Of a DNA stretch of 64,000 nucleotides, positions 18,510-26,556 are shown piece by piece. The notes below the pieces were generated by a model. That model saw nothing but the letters and a program-made list of their open reading frames with translations, searched no databases and was not told the DNA's origin. The DNA is from Candidatus Bathyarchaeota archaeon. Its GTDB lineage: Archaea > Thermoproteota > Bathyarchaeia > Bathyarchaeales > Bathycorpusculaceae. The first letter of the stretch is position 1. Each line of letters starts with the position of its first letter. Where the stretch lies: positions 248,001 to 312,000 of the forward strand of contig JAOZIA010000022.1 in NCBI GenBank assembly GCA_026014585.1. Reading direction: 5' to 3'. The position numbers were made by a program, and so were the translations under genes.

Positions 18510-19325
18510 TCAGGTGAGGGAGGCTATAGCGATTGTCTTCAAGATTTTATAGCCATCCCTAAATGTTTTAAGGTTGGATTTCCCACTTTTGCGTTCATAT
18601 TCAATGCTAGGTACTTCAACAACTTTAAGTCCGAGCTTTTTGGCTTTTATAAAAACTTCAGTTTCTATTTCAAAACCGTTAGTCTCCAGAACTGGCGCCA
18701 AAGCTCTAACCGCTTTCTTGTTTAAAGCCACAAAACCATAGCATAAATCGGTATAATTTGAAGAACACACAAAATTAACAAACGATGTCATTATAGTGTT
18801 GCCAAATCTTCTCAGAAAAGTCATATCGTAAGTTTTGCCGCCAGATATAAAACGTGAACCTTTAACGACATCGGCGCCATCCTTGATTGCTGCAACAAAT
18901 CGGGGAACTTCTTCTGGAGACATAGAGCCATCCGCATCCATCAACACCAATACGTCAGAATCCAAATATTCATTCTTTAGAACTTGTCGGATAGCTTGAC
19001 CTTTACCGCGTCCATCCTGCAAAACGATTTTGGCACCATTTTTTTCAGCAACCTTTAAAGTTCCATCAGCTGATAAGCCATCAATGACCAAAATATTGTC
19101 AAGACCCAATCCAGTCAGTTGTGTGAGTACATCGCCAATGTTTTTTTCTTCATTAAAAGCGGGAATCGCAACGCCTATACTTAGGTCCAAACAATCAATC
19201 TTGAAACCAGAAAATTCAAGGTTACTTGGCTGCAACAAATCAGCGTCATGCAGCATACCGATTTGGGTCTCATTGAACAACTCTTCCGAATTTGAAAGAT
19301 CACCCGCCATACCTGTCAACCCCAA
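18510..19325 (-). CDS. Family 2 glycosyltransferase, dolichol-phosphate sugar synthase-like
   Basis: A 271-residue GT2 enzyme with VAIPAFNEEKNIGDVL, LVIDGLSADGT and the DxD-type motif LVMDADGSMSPEEV. It ends with the FRDGYKILKTIA helix typical of polyprenyl/dolichol-phosphate hexose synthases. It would load a sugar onto the lipid carrier. It is the first gene of the polysaccharide operon. The ATG at 19310 (MAGDLSN) is a likelier start than TTG 19325. Confidence 0.88.
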   Translation of the reverse strand: MGLTGMAGDLSNSEELFNETQIGMLHDADLLQPSNLEFSGFKIDCLDLSIGVAIPAFNEEKNIGDVLTQLTGLGLDNILVIDGLSADGTLKVAEKNGAKIVLQDGRGKGQAIRQVLKNEYLDSDVLVLMDADGSMSPEEVPRFVAAIKDGADVVKGSRFISGGKTYDMTFLRRFGNTIMTSFVNFVCSSNYTDLCYGFVALNKKAVRALAPVLETNGFEIETEVFIKAKKLGLKVVEVPSIEYERKSGKSNLKTFRDGYKILKTIAIASLT

Positions 19326-19587
19326 AAAGGCGCTTTAGGCTCAAAAAAGCCGTGGCTTGATTGGACAACTGGTTGACTGGCTCTGGCGAGGAATCCTAAT
19401 TTGTCCTTGTCACCCAAAAGGGCAGTAGCCAAGATTATAATGTTACTGTGTCTTTCTCCTTTCTCCATTGCAATAAGTCTCCTCTCTTATGGATAACTTG
19501 CCTTCCTGAAAGGAGAAAAGGGGAAAACCGTTATATCAAAACTCTCGACGTTAATTCTATATCACTATATTGCCTAATCTTTAGGTA

Positions 19588-19605
19588 TAGTCTATAATGA
19601 GACTA
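19588..19605. promoter_or_regulatory. Inverted repeat TAGTCT-ataatg-AGACTA
   Basis: A 6-bp perfect inverted repeat with a 6-base spacer, immediately beyond the stop codon of the winged-helix gene and upstream of the polysaccharide operon. It shares the TAGTCTAT half-site with the longer palindrome at 6346-6372. The rest of 19326-19606 shows no gene. Confidence 0.3.
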
Positions 19606-19606
19606 A

Positions 19607-20017
19607 CTATGGCGTTGGAGAGTCACCATATAAACTTGATAACTTTTGGTATTCAAAATTTAAAGTTTCAAGCAACGCCTGGGTATTAACATAGCGCTCA
19701 TGTATGTACCAGTATTGCTTAAGAAATGCACTGCCTTTAGAAGTCAGTGAGTAGTTTGATCCCTCAACCTTAATCAAATCAAACTCCATAACGATAGACA
19801 GGTACTTATTAACTAAAGTATAGTTCAAATTTGCTTTGAGCATAATTCTGGTTTTGCAGGCACCAGATCCTGCAGCATCCAAAACTGAAATTATTATACT
19901 TAAACGATCACGTTTTTTACGAACCAAAGCAATACCCCAAAAGATGTTTTTAAAAAATAAATCAAACTTGGAATCAAACCTATCCAATCCCTTCCTGACA
20001 GAAGAGGACATGAACAA
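19607..20017 (-). CDS. Archaeal winged-helix transcriptional regulator
   Basis: A 136-residue protein of the archaeal winged-helix type: RLSIIISVLDAAGSGACKTRIMLKANLNYTLVNKYLSIVMEFDLIKV, then a wing SNYSLTSKGSAFLKQY and a C-terminal dimerisation helix. Such proteins usually have no ligand domain and control nearby genes. The longest frame starts at TTG 20017; ATG at 20011 is more likely. An ATAGACTAT palindrome lies about 100 bases upstream (20116-20124) and a related repeat downstream. It could regulate the polysaccharide or phosphate genes on either side. Confidence 0.8.
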   Translation of the reverse strand: MFMSSSVRKGLDRFDSKFDLFFKNIFWGIALVRKKRDRLSIIISVLDAAGSGACKTRIMLKANLNYTLVNKYLSIVMEFDLIKVEGSNYSLTSKGSAFLKQYWYIHERYVNTQALLETLNFEYQKLSSLYGDSPTP

Positions 20018-20239
20018 GGTGTCTATTTATGGTTTAATCGACTACTCTCCTTCCTCCAAGTAACTGAAATCGAAAATGCCATGGAAAACCTTTAACCATT
20101 TTCCATAAACTTTCCATAGACTATATACTGTCAAAAAATGAAAACTGCGATGCTTCAAGAAAACTTCGTCTAAACAGAAGCGAAACCCTCAGCCACATCA
20201 GTATAAGATAAAAAAAAATATTCCGTATAGGAAACACTG

Positions 20240-20749
20240 TTAATTTATGTGAACAGTCGCTGTATGTGTGTCAAATTTTGAAAATAAAAAGAACACAAAC
20301 ACAGCATTAACGATAAACATTATAAAAGAAAAGGGCGCATTTAAAAAGCCAAGAAATAAAAACTCTGAAAACTGGAAAAAAGCAGCCAGCGTAAATATCA
20401 ACATAGCAGCTAAACGAGCAACTTTATGTCTCACCCAAAGCCCTAAACCAACAAGCAGTAAATCAACACCAATTATCCAAGAAACGGATCCAAACGTTAT
20501 GGCATCCAAACCAGCAAGTTCAGCCATGGAAAGTGGAACACCCGGCACTAAATCAATAGAAAAAGCAGGTTGCAAATCTTGAGTTGTTTGAGCGAGTTGA
20601 GATGAAGAACTGGGACATTCAATCATCAAATATATCCCACCAATAATCAAGATAATGCCAAAAGTTATAGTGAGTTTAGATACAAAATCGGTTACAGTTT
20701 TATTTGTTAAATATTTGTTTATGTTTAAATTGTTAACTGTTTCTGCCAT
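20240..20749 (-). CDS. Four-helix membrane protein downstream of phoU
   Basis: A 169-residue protein with four hydrophobic segments (about 25-45, 85-107, 112-132, 137-160). The first loop is polar (SSSQLAQTTQDLQPAFSI) and likely outside. Its ATG lies two bases after the phoU stop on the same strand, so it is co-translated with PhoU. It may belong to the phosphate-response system. Family not recognised. Confidence 0.65.
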   Translation of the reverse strand: MAETVNNLNINKYLTNKTVTDFVSKLTITFGIILIIGGIYLMIECPSSSSQLAQTTQDLQPAFSIDLVPGVPLSMAELAGLDAITFGSVSWIIGVDLLLVGLGLWVRHKVARLAAMLIFTLAAFFQFSEFLFLGFLNAPFSFIMFIVNAVFVFFLFSKFDTHTATVHIN

Positions 20750-20751
20750 GA

Positions 20752-21810
20752 TTATCCCAGTATTGAGTCCACTGTTAGATTGAGAACAATCTCGGCTATG
20801 TCACAGGAGTATTCAGCTGTTCTCCGAATACTTTCAATAATTAAACGCAATGTTGCTACATCCTCAATATCTACCTGAGCAGAGATAGCATCATGCTCTA
20901 AAGAAACAACCTCATTGATGTTTTCCATTATTTTTTCAGCCATGTTATAGTCTTGTCTGAAAAGGGCTTCCATGGCGATAGTGAACATTGTGATTGCTAT
21001 ATTACCCATTTTGTCAATTTTCTCTAAAACATCGGGATTTAACCCCTTTTTGAGGACTAAAATGTTTTCTGCAATCTTAACAGCATGATCTGCTGTTCGT
21101 TCCACTGACGTTGTAACAAGACGATAGCTTAAACAATCTCTATCGTTTTCAAGACCGATTTCTTTGGATACCCGAGGATTTTGTATGGCCAATTTTAACA
21201 ATCTATTAACATAAAGATTAAACCGATCCACTTCGTTATCTGTGGATATTATTTCCTTTGCCAGTTGGTAATCATTTGTTTTTAGGCCTGATAGTGCTTC
21301 TTTATGCATCGAGGTAGCTATTATGCTCATTCTTCTCAGAGCGCTTTGCACTGTAAGTTCAGGATAGCTTAGAAGAACTTGTAAGCTCAATTGATGTGAT
21401 GTATCGGTTACTATTTCTGTTCCAACCAGCATGCGACGAACAAAATTTTTGATTTCATACCTTTGTTTTGTAGACAACGCTTGTTTATCGGGTTTAACTG
21501 GTCTAATTTGAAGGGTATTATGTCCCGCTAAATAGACTGCAATAATTTTTCTTGTTATCATTTCTGTAGAGTCCGAAGCAGAAACCTTGATTACAACTTC
21601 GCCAGTCTTTTTTTGCACAGCAGCAGCTGGAGGACCTATAGTCAATAAGCCACCTTGTTCCTCGCGTAATTTAATGAAACTTCCTTTCTTTAATTGATTA
21701 GAGGCAATCCATTTTTTAGGTAATGAAATAATGTAAGTAGAGCCACCAGTGAACTGAATTTTTCTTGTTTCCTCATCCTGTTTTGCCTGCACTAAGCCTT
21801 CCCTTTCCAT
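20752..21810 (-). CDS. phoU: PhoU-domain regulator with N-terminal AbrB/SpoVT-like domain
   Basis: An N-terminal swapped-hairpin AbrB/SpoVT-like DNA-binding domain (RKIQFTGGSTYIISLPKKWI) precedes two three-helix PhoU repeats (about residues 115-350). PhoU proteins restrain Pst transport when phosphate is plentiful; archaeal members with an AbrB-like head are presumed to act on transcription too. ATG 21810 is preferred; GTG 21828 is possible. It is divergent from pstB. Two tandem TATCTA-type motifs lie upstream at 21831-21879. No PhoR/PhoB pair is seen in the window, so this protein is a candidate phosphate regulator. Confidence 0.88.
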   Translation of the reverse strand: MEREGLVQAKQDEETRKIQFTGGSTYIISLPKKWIASNQLKKGSFIKLREEQGGLLTIGPPAAAVQKKTGEVVIKVSASDSTEMITRKIIAVYLAGHNTLQIRPVKPDKQALSTKQRYEIKNFVRRMLVGTEIVTDTSHQLSLQVLLSYPELTVQSALRRMSIIATSMHKEALSGLKTNDYQLAKEIISTDNEVDRFNLYVNRLLKLAIQNPRVSKEIGLENDRDCLSYRLVTTSVERTADHAVKIAENILVLKKGLNPDVLEKIDKMGNIAITMFTIAMEALFRQDYNMAEKIMENINEVVSLEHDAISAQVDIEDVATLRLIIESIRRTAEYSCDIAEIVLNLTVDSILG

Positions 21811-21830
21811 GCCTTCGGCTAATAACACGG

Positions 21831-21879
21831 CTATCTACAGAGAATTACATAATAAATGCCTTATCTATAGAAAGTACAT
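21831..21879. promoter_or_regulatory. Tandem TATCTA-type motifs between phoU and pstB
   Basis: CTATCTACAGAGAATTACAT (21831) and TTATCTATAGAAAGTACAT (21861) are similar units 30 bases apart in the phoU-pstB divergent region. Closely related sequences occur ahead of two cohesin-type genes (24352-24371, 25640-25659) and a weaker one ahead of pstS (27882-27897). They may be sites for a phosphate regulator or variants of a core promoter. Confidence 0.4.
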
Positions 21880-22027
21880 ACAAAATCATAGTTTATTGCT
21901 GCTATTGCGAAAACCAATATAATACATTTTACCCAAACGATTCACTGAAAGAAGATAAGGTGCCATAATCAAGTTAACCTTAAACAAAATCAAATCAAAA
22001 AAATGTTCGCTTTAGGAGGAGAAAGGA

Positions 22028-22780
22028 TTGGGTAAAGTTCAAACTAAAAAATTCAATTTATGGTTCAAAAATAATCACATTTTGAAAAATGTTGATTTTG
22101 AAATCAGAGAGAAAACAGTAACTGCCATAATGGGCCCGTCTGGATGTGGCAAATCAACTCTTTTACGCTCAATTAACCGAATGAATGACTTAATCAACGG
22201 TTGCAAAACTGCTGGCGAAATATTTTTCGATGGAATGAACATTTATAGTGATGACAGCAATGTTTACGATTTAAGACGCAGGATAGGCATGGTATTCCAA
22301 AAGCCCAACCCATTTCCTAAATCCATTTTTGAAAACGTAGCTTTTGGTCCACGCATCCACAACACAGCAAAAGGCGAAAAACTAAAAGAAGTTGTCGAGA
22401 ACAGTCTCAGAGGCGCAGCATTGTGGGATGAAGTCAAAGATCGCCTAAACGAGCACGCTTTTAGCTTATCAGGAGGCCAGCAACAAAGGCTTTGCATAGC
22501 ACGTGCATTAGCTGCCGAACCTGAACTGATACTTATGGATGAACCATGTAGTGCTTTGGACCCCGCTGCGACAGCACGTATAGAAACGCTTGTTGGAAAA
22601 CTTAAGGAAAAATACACTGTCATCATTGTTACTCACAATTTGCAGCAAGCATTACGAGTCTCAGATTTCACAGCTTTCATGTATGTAGGTCAACTTGTCG
22701 AATATAATAATACAAGAACCCTTTTTGAAAGACCAGCAAACGAGTTAACTCGAAACTACATTAATGGCAAATTCGGCTGA
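22028..22780 (+). CDS. pstB: Phosphate ABC transporter ATP-binding protein PstB
   Basis: A 250-residue ABC ATPase that powers phosphate import through PstC/PstA at the inner face of the membrane. Walker A is GPSGCGKST (about residues 36-44), the signature is LSGGQQQR, and Walker B is [13 protein letters not shown] with the switch His in THN. The start is TTG 22028, supported by a strong AGGAGGA ribosome binding site 8 bases upstream. It is separated from pstC/pstA by 5.3 kb of surface-protein genes on the other strand, which is unusual for a pst operon. Confidence 0.95.
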   Translation: MGKVQTKKFNLWFKNNHILKNVDFEIREKTVTAIMGPSGCGKSTLLRSINRMNDLINGCKTAGEIFFDGMNIYSDDSNVYDLRRRIGMVFQKPNPFPKSIFENVAFGPRIHNTAKGEKLKEVVENSLRGAALWDEVKDRLNEHAFSLSGGQQQRLCIARALAAEPELILMDEPCSALDPAATARIETLVGKLKEKYTVIIVTHNLQQALRVSDFTAFMYVGQLVEYNNTRTLFERPANELTRNYINGKFG

Positions 22781-22831
22781 TAACGGAATGTCCAGAATAA
22801 ACACTCATTTATTTCTTTTTTATAAAAGATT

Positions 22832-24313
22832 TTAGATGGAAAATTTATTAAAAAAAGCACTTTTTCTTTTATGAGAAACTATGTAAAAGGATAAAAAGGC
22901 GGCAAAACAGACAAAAAGTGCAGCAATACCAGCCCAAGCATACTCCGGCACAGGAAATGGACCAGCAGTAGGAGATGATGTGGGGGGTTGAGTGGAAGTA
23001 GGATTCGTAGTAGATGTTGGCTCTTGTGTAGAAATACTATCTAAAATTGTAAAGTTAACATCCACTTCCGCCGCTAAGGCAGTACTATTTTCAGATAATA
23101 AGCAAATATAAGCTATTGCTTCGCCATTGAAAGCCCATTGAGGAATAAAGATTGATGCAGTATATGTGTCATTTACCGGTGTTTCACTGTTTTTTATTGT
23201 GTATGAGTTTATGGGGATTTGTGCATGGTCAAATAAGGTTATATCTATTTGATGCCACGAAGAGAAGTTACTCAGGCTGCGTGTAGGTATCGTTATTGAA
23301 ATGTTTTCTAGCTTGTGGACACTTGAGGGAACTTGAACGCTGCTGATTATATCGTTTGAACGAGTAAACGTAAATCCAACAGTATCATTTAAAAACACGC
23401 CAGAAACAGTTGCTGACGCATTAATAATCCAGATTCCAACCATCTCAGCCTCGATTTCACTCGGTGGAGGCAACCTAAATTCGAAGGAAGCATAACCAGA
23501 CGAATTTGTCTGCACTATTTCAGATTTAAATTGAGTCCCATTATAAGTAACTACAAAGGACACATCTACACCCTCAACAGATTCAGTAGAATGAAGAAGC
23601 CTAGTATATGCCTTAACAAGTTCCAGCGAACGATAAACCCCACCGCTTGCACCTATTCCGCCTTTATCAGTAAAAGCGTCGATTTTGCCAGTATCAGGCA
23701 CAACAGGGGCAATTACAGTCACTGTTGGAGAAGTTATGGGTAGAGAAATTTTTGGGTATACACCATCGCTTAATGCTGGACCGGTTAATGTTGCACCAGT
23801 AAATTGAATATTTGCATCACCAGTACCAACAATAAGGAAAGTAAAATAACACAACTCACCCGCAGTAAGGCTTGAAGCGCCATCATCATCACCAAGAATA
23901 CCATCACCAACCCCACCCTGAAGAGCCCCCACGGTATTGTTAATGACGCCTGGAGCGAAGAGCGTGGTATAGTCTCCATTGTCTCTGTCTCTAAGATATG
24001 TACCTTCTTTGATTTTGGTTAAGTTAACGACATCTGGATTCCACGTTACAAGGTCTATTCCCCAACCCCAGATGTCAGCAGCGTCACTGATAGTGAGACT
24101 GACCTGAAAGGTGGTTGAACCAATTGTGTATGTCCCGTCCGGGTATGACCATGATGATTCCGTTGTATCTCTTTGATAAACATTAAATGTTCCTGACGTG
24201 GTTGCGGAAACAAAGCTGTTGACTGATAGTAAAACCATTGATGCCACAAGGAGTGTTAGGCAAAATAATCCAATTATCTTTTTATGGCTGATTTTATTGG
24301 TAAACATAATCAA
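22832..24313 (-). CDS. Cohesin-domain surface protein with VPEY C-terminal sorting tail
   Basis: A 493-residue exported protein: signal peptide (about 1-37), a cohesin-type beta-sandwich (about 40-205, with DIWGWGIDLVTWNPDVV and ELCYFTFLIVGTGDANIQF), and Ig-like regions (about 210-430). A Ser/Thr/Pro linker follows (about 430-452), then a tripartite tail VPEY (455-458), hydrophobic helix and basic end SHKRKS. The tail has the layout of PEP-CTERM-type signals cut by exosortases or archaeosortases. Cohesin modules bind dockerins; a dockerin-like module is on PstS at 26557-27744. It is about half identical to the cohesin part of the 25769-26446 protein. TTG 24313 opens the frame; ATG at 24307 is an alternative. 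Function inferred. Confidence 0.75.
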   Translation of the reverse strand: MIMFTNKISHKKIIGLFCLTLLVASMVLLSVNSFVSATTSGTFNVYQRDTTESSWSYPDGTYTIGSTTFQVSLTISDAADIWGWGIDLVTWNPDVVNLTKIKEGTYLRDRDNGDYTTLFAPGVINNTVGALQGGVGDGILGDDDGASSLTAGELCYFTFLIVGTGDANIQFTGATLTGPALSDGVYPKISLPITSPTVTVIAPVVPDTGKIDAFTDKGGIGASGGVYRSLELVKAYTRLLHSTESVEGVDVSFVVTYNGTQFKSEIVQTNSSGYASFEFRLPPPSEIEAEMVGIWIINASATVSGVFLNDTVGFTFTRSNDIISSVQVPSSVHKLENISITIPTRSLSNFSSWHQIDITLFDHAQIPINSYTIKNSETPVNDTYTASIFIPQWAFNGEAIAYICLLSENSTALAAEVDVNFTILDSISTQEPTSTTNPTSTQPPTSSPTAGPFPVPEYAWAGIAALFVCFAAFLSFYIVSHKRKSAFFNKFSI

Positions 24314-24342
24314 CTACAACGAGAGTTCCTTTGTTTACTTAC

Positions 24343-24371
24343 TAAATTAGCATTATCTACATAGAATATGG
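24343..24371. promoter_or_regulatory. Conserved upstream element of the first cohesin-type gene
   Basis: AAATTAGCATTATCTACATA followed by GAATATGG is nearly identical to 25632-25659 upstream of the second cohesin-type gene. It lies about 30-60 bases ahead of the start codon. It may be a shared operator or core promoter. Confidence 0.45.
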
Positions 24372-24426
24372 TCTGTTATAGGAACCAATTAGATATAAAT
24401 AAATAGAAGAAAATAAGAAAATTAGT

Positions 24427-25401
24427 TTATCTTGCTTTTCTGAGCCAGAAAACTGAACCAGCCACGACAATAATTGTAACTGCAACAATAATACCTAAGA
24501 TGGTAACGGGCAAGTTTTTGGTAATGTCAATAACAACGGGAGTAGAAGATGGTGAAGAGTCAGACGGTGTAGGAGATGCAGTGGTGTCCTTTTTGACTTT
24601 TATTGTAACTGAGGCATCATCAGTGCCATATGAATCTTGAACTGTTAACAAGATATCATATGTTCCAGTGTTATTGAAAGTGTAGGTAGCAATCATGCCT
24701 GTTAGAGTTTGGGCTGTGCCATCAGTAAATGTCCATGTATAAGTGGTATCATTTCCCACAGACACTGTTCGTGACGCATTAAGAATAACGGGGGTTCCCT
24801 GTACGACTGTTTTGTTGTCTCCTGCGCTAGCGATTGGTGGACCAGCAGTTGCTTCAAGAGAAATTTTGGCAGTAAAAGAAGTTGATGAAGGAGTTATATA
24901 CTCCATTTCATTATTAGCCGTTCTTTCATAAATTAAACGTATACCCTCTAGTTTTAGTGGAGAGTCTGAACATGGTTTTATCACTTTAAATGTTAAAGTT
25001 GCTAGCGTTCCACTTCCACTTGCAAAGGTAGTAAGACTACCCAACACAGCATCAGCTATGGTGCATTTTCCTGGAGGATATCCTACTGAGTCCTCCGCAG
25101 GTAAAACTCCATAGATAGTGGTAATATCTTGGTCTGAAAAGAAAGAGCCTTCTTGAGGAATCCCAACTAAAGACAGACACTCTGGATCCCATGTTACGTT
25201 GGCATCCCAGCCCCAAAGATGTTCAACTGATGAAATCTCGATTGCAACTGTGAACTCTTCATTGAGTTGTTCAGCAGTATACTCAGCTGGGTCAAACGTT
25301 AGAGTAGGAGCATTTTGAGCGTTAACTGGTTCTATGTTCACAGCAAGAAATATTGATAACGCAGACAGGATTAAAAGGCAAGCGATAAATTTTCTGTTCA
25401 T
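24427..25401 (-). CDS. Cohesin-domain and PKD-domain surface protein
   Basis: An exported membrane-anchored protein. I place the start at ATG 25401 (MNRKFIACLL), which gives a proper signal peptide and has an AGAGG ribosome binding site; the frame is open upstream to 25536. After the signal comes a cohesin-type domain (about residues 30-185 of the shorter form, HLWGWDANVTWDPECLSLVG, TLATLTFKVI). A PKD/Ig-like domain follows (about 190-280, TYTWTFTDGTAQ, GTYDILLTVQDSYG), then a Ser/Thr/Pro linker and a C-terminal helix ending LRKAR. It lacks the VPEY motif of its two neighbours, so it is probably held as a plain transmembrane protein. Likely a dockerin receptor on the cell surface. Confidence 0.75.
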   Translation of the reverse strand: MNRKFIACLLILSALSIFLAVNIEPVNAQNAPTLTFDPAEYTAEQLNEEFTVAIEISSVEHLWGWDANVTWDPECLSLVGIPQEGSFFSDQDITTIYGVLPAEDSVGYPPGKCTIADAVLGSLTTFASGSGTLATLTFKVIKPCSDSPLKLEGIRLIYERTANNEMEYITPSSTSFTAKISLEATAGPPIASAGDNKTVVQGTPVILNASRTVSVGNDTTYTWTFTDGTAQTLTGMIATYTFNNTGTYDILLTVQDSYGTDDASVTIKVKKDTTASPTPSDSSPSSTPVVIDITKNLPVTILGIIVAVTIIVVAGSVFWLRKAR

Positions 25402-25631
25402 TTTTTGAATCCTCTCGGAAAAGTTATTTTCTGCCGATTTAGTGATACTTCTTGATTCGGAATCAACTGAGAATTTATGCGTGAAATAAACCATAGGTCT
25501 GAGAAAACTTGCATCAATTGACGCCTCCACTTGCACGCTGGATTATTCCTATTGCTAATAACTTGATGCGATAACATATTTTTTATCCCTTCTCCAATCT
25601 GAGTTTGGCAATTTTTCTGTTGCCTATTTCT

Positions 25632-25659
25632 AATTAGCGTTATCTACATAAAATATAGG
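25632..25659. promoter_or_regulatory. Conserved upstream element of the second cohesin-type gene
   Basis: AATTAGCGTTATCTACATAA followed by AATATAGG matches the element at 24343-24371 at most positions. It lies about 230 bases before the preferred ATG, implying a long 5' leader or an upstream start at 25536. Confidence 0.45.
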
Positions 25660-25768
25660 ACTTATAGTGAGAGTGAGAAGGGTTACAGCAATTAAACCTC
25701 TTAAAGTATTAAAAAATAAAAAAAGTTGGTTGCTGGATCACAATTAGTGATCAGCACTTTTCCATAGC

Positions 25769-26446
25769 TTAGATGTGTTTGCTGAATGATGGGAATTTGA
25801 AGCTTTTCTTGAAGGCTGCGAATGCAAAGAATGCTGCGAATGCTGCGCCTAAAGCTGCAAGAGCACCAACGAGGTATTCAGGAACCACGAATGGTCCTGT
25901 AACGTTAACGAGTGGTGCGTTCACTGTAACATCGCCATCATTTAAGGTTGCACCGCTAAACTGAATGTTTGCATCGCCAAAACCGACAATCTCGAACTTG
26001 AGATAGCATAATTCGCCAGTCTCAAGAGTTGAAGCGCCATCTTCGTCACCTAGAATAGCATCGCCAATTCCTGCAGAAATAATGCCAACGTCATTATCAA
26101 TTGTGCCTACAGCGAAGAGTGTGTTATAGTCGCCATTTTCTTCATCTATTAGGAAATCGCCTTCTTTCACCTGAGTGCAGTGGACAACGTCAGGGTTCCA
26201 AGTAACAGTGTCAAAGCCCCAACCCCAAACCTCAGAAGCGCCACTAATGTAGACGCCGACTTGGAAGATTGTGCCCATATCACTTGGCATGTATGTCCAT
26301 GTTGATTCAGTAGTTCCTCTCTTGTAGACATCGATTGAACCGGTTGCAGAAGCAGAAGCAACGCTAGCAAGGACTAGTGGGACGATTATGAGCAAAGCTA
26401 ACGACAGTGTAGCTATGGTTTTTCTTTTATAGATTTTAAAGTTCAT
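25769..26446 (-). CDS. Small cohesin-domain surface protein with VPEY C-terminal sorting tail
   Basis: A 225-residue exported protein that is little more than a signal peptide (about 1-34), one cohesin-type domain (about 36-180) and a tripartite tail. The tail is VPEY (188-191), a 23-residue Ala/Phe/Gly-rich helix, then lysine-rich. The cohesin domain is clearly paralogous to that of 22832-24313 (EVWGWGFDTVTWNPDVV, ELCYLKFEIVGFGDANIQF). The start has a good AAAGGAG site. It is immediately downstream of pstS on the same strand, so it is probably co-expressed with PstS. Best candidate for the partner of the PstS dockerin-like module. Confidence 0.78.
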   Translation of the reverse strand: MNFKIYKRKTIATLSLALLIIVPLVLASVASASATGSIDVYKRGTTESTWTYMPSDMGTIFQVGVYISGASEVWGWGFDTVTWNPDVVHCTQVKEGDFLIDEENGDYNTLFAVGTIDNDVGIISAGIGDAILGDEDGASTLETGELCYLKFEIVGFGDANIQFSGATLNDGDVTVNAPLVNVTGPFVVPEYLVGALAALGAAFAAFFAFAAFKKSFKFPSFSKHI

Positions 26447-26556
26447 TTATTTTTATCTCCTTTCAATTTTTTACTATTTTTATCTTATTTTTTTATTATT
26501 TCCCTAAATAAAAGGGGGAACGTGATTCAGTTTTTGCTTATACACTTTGATTGTGT

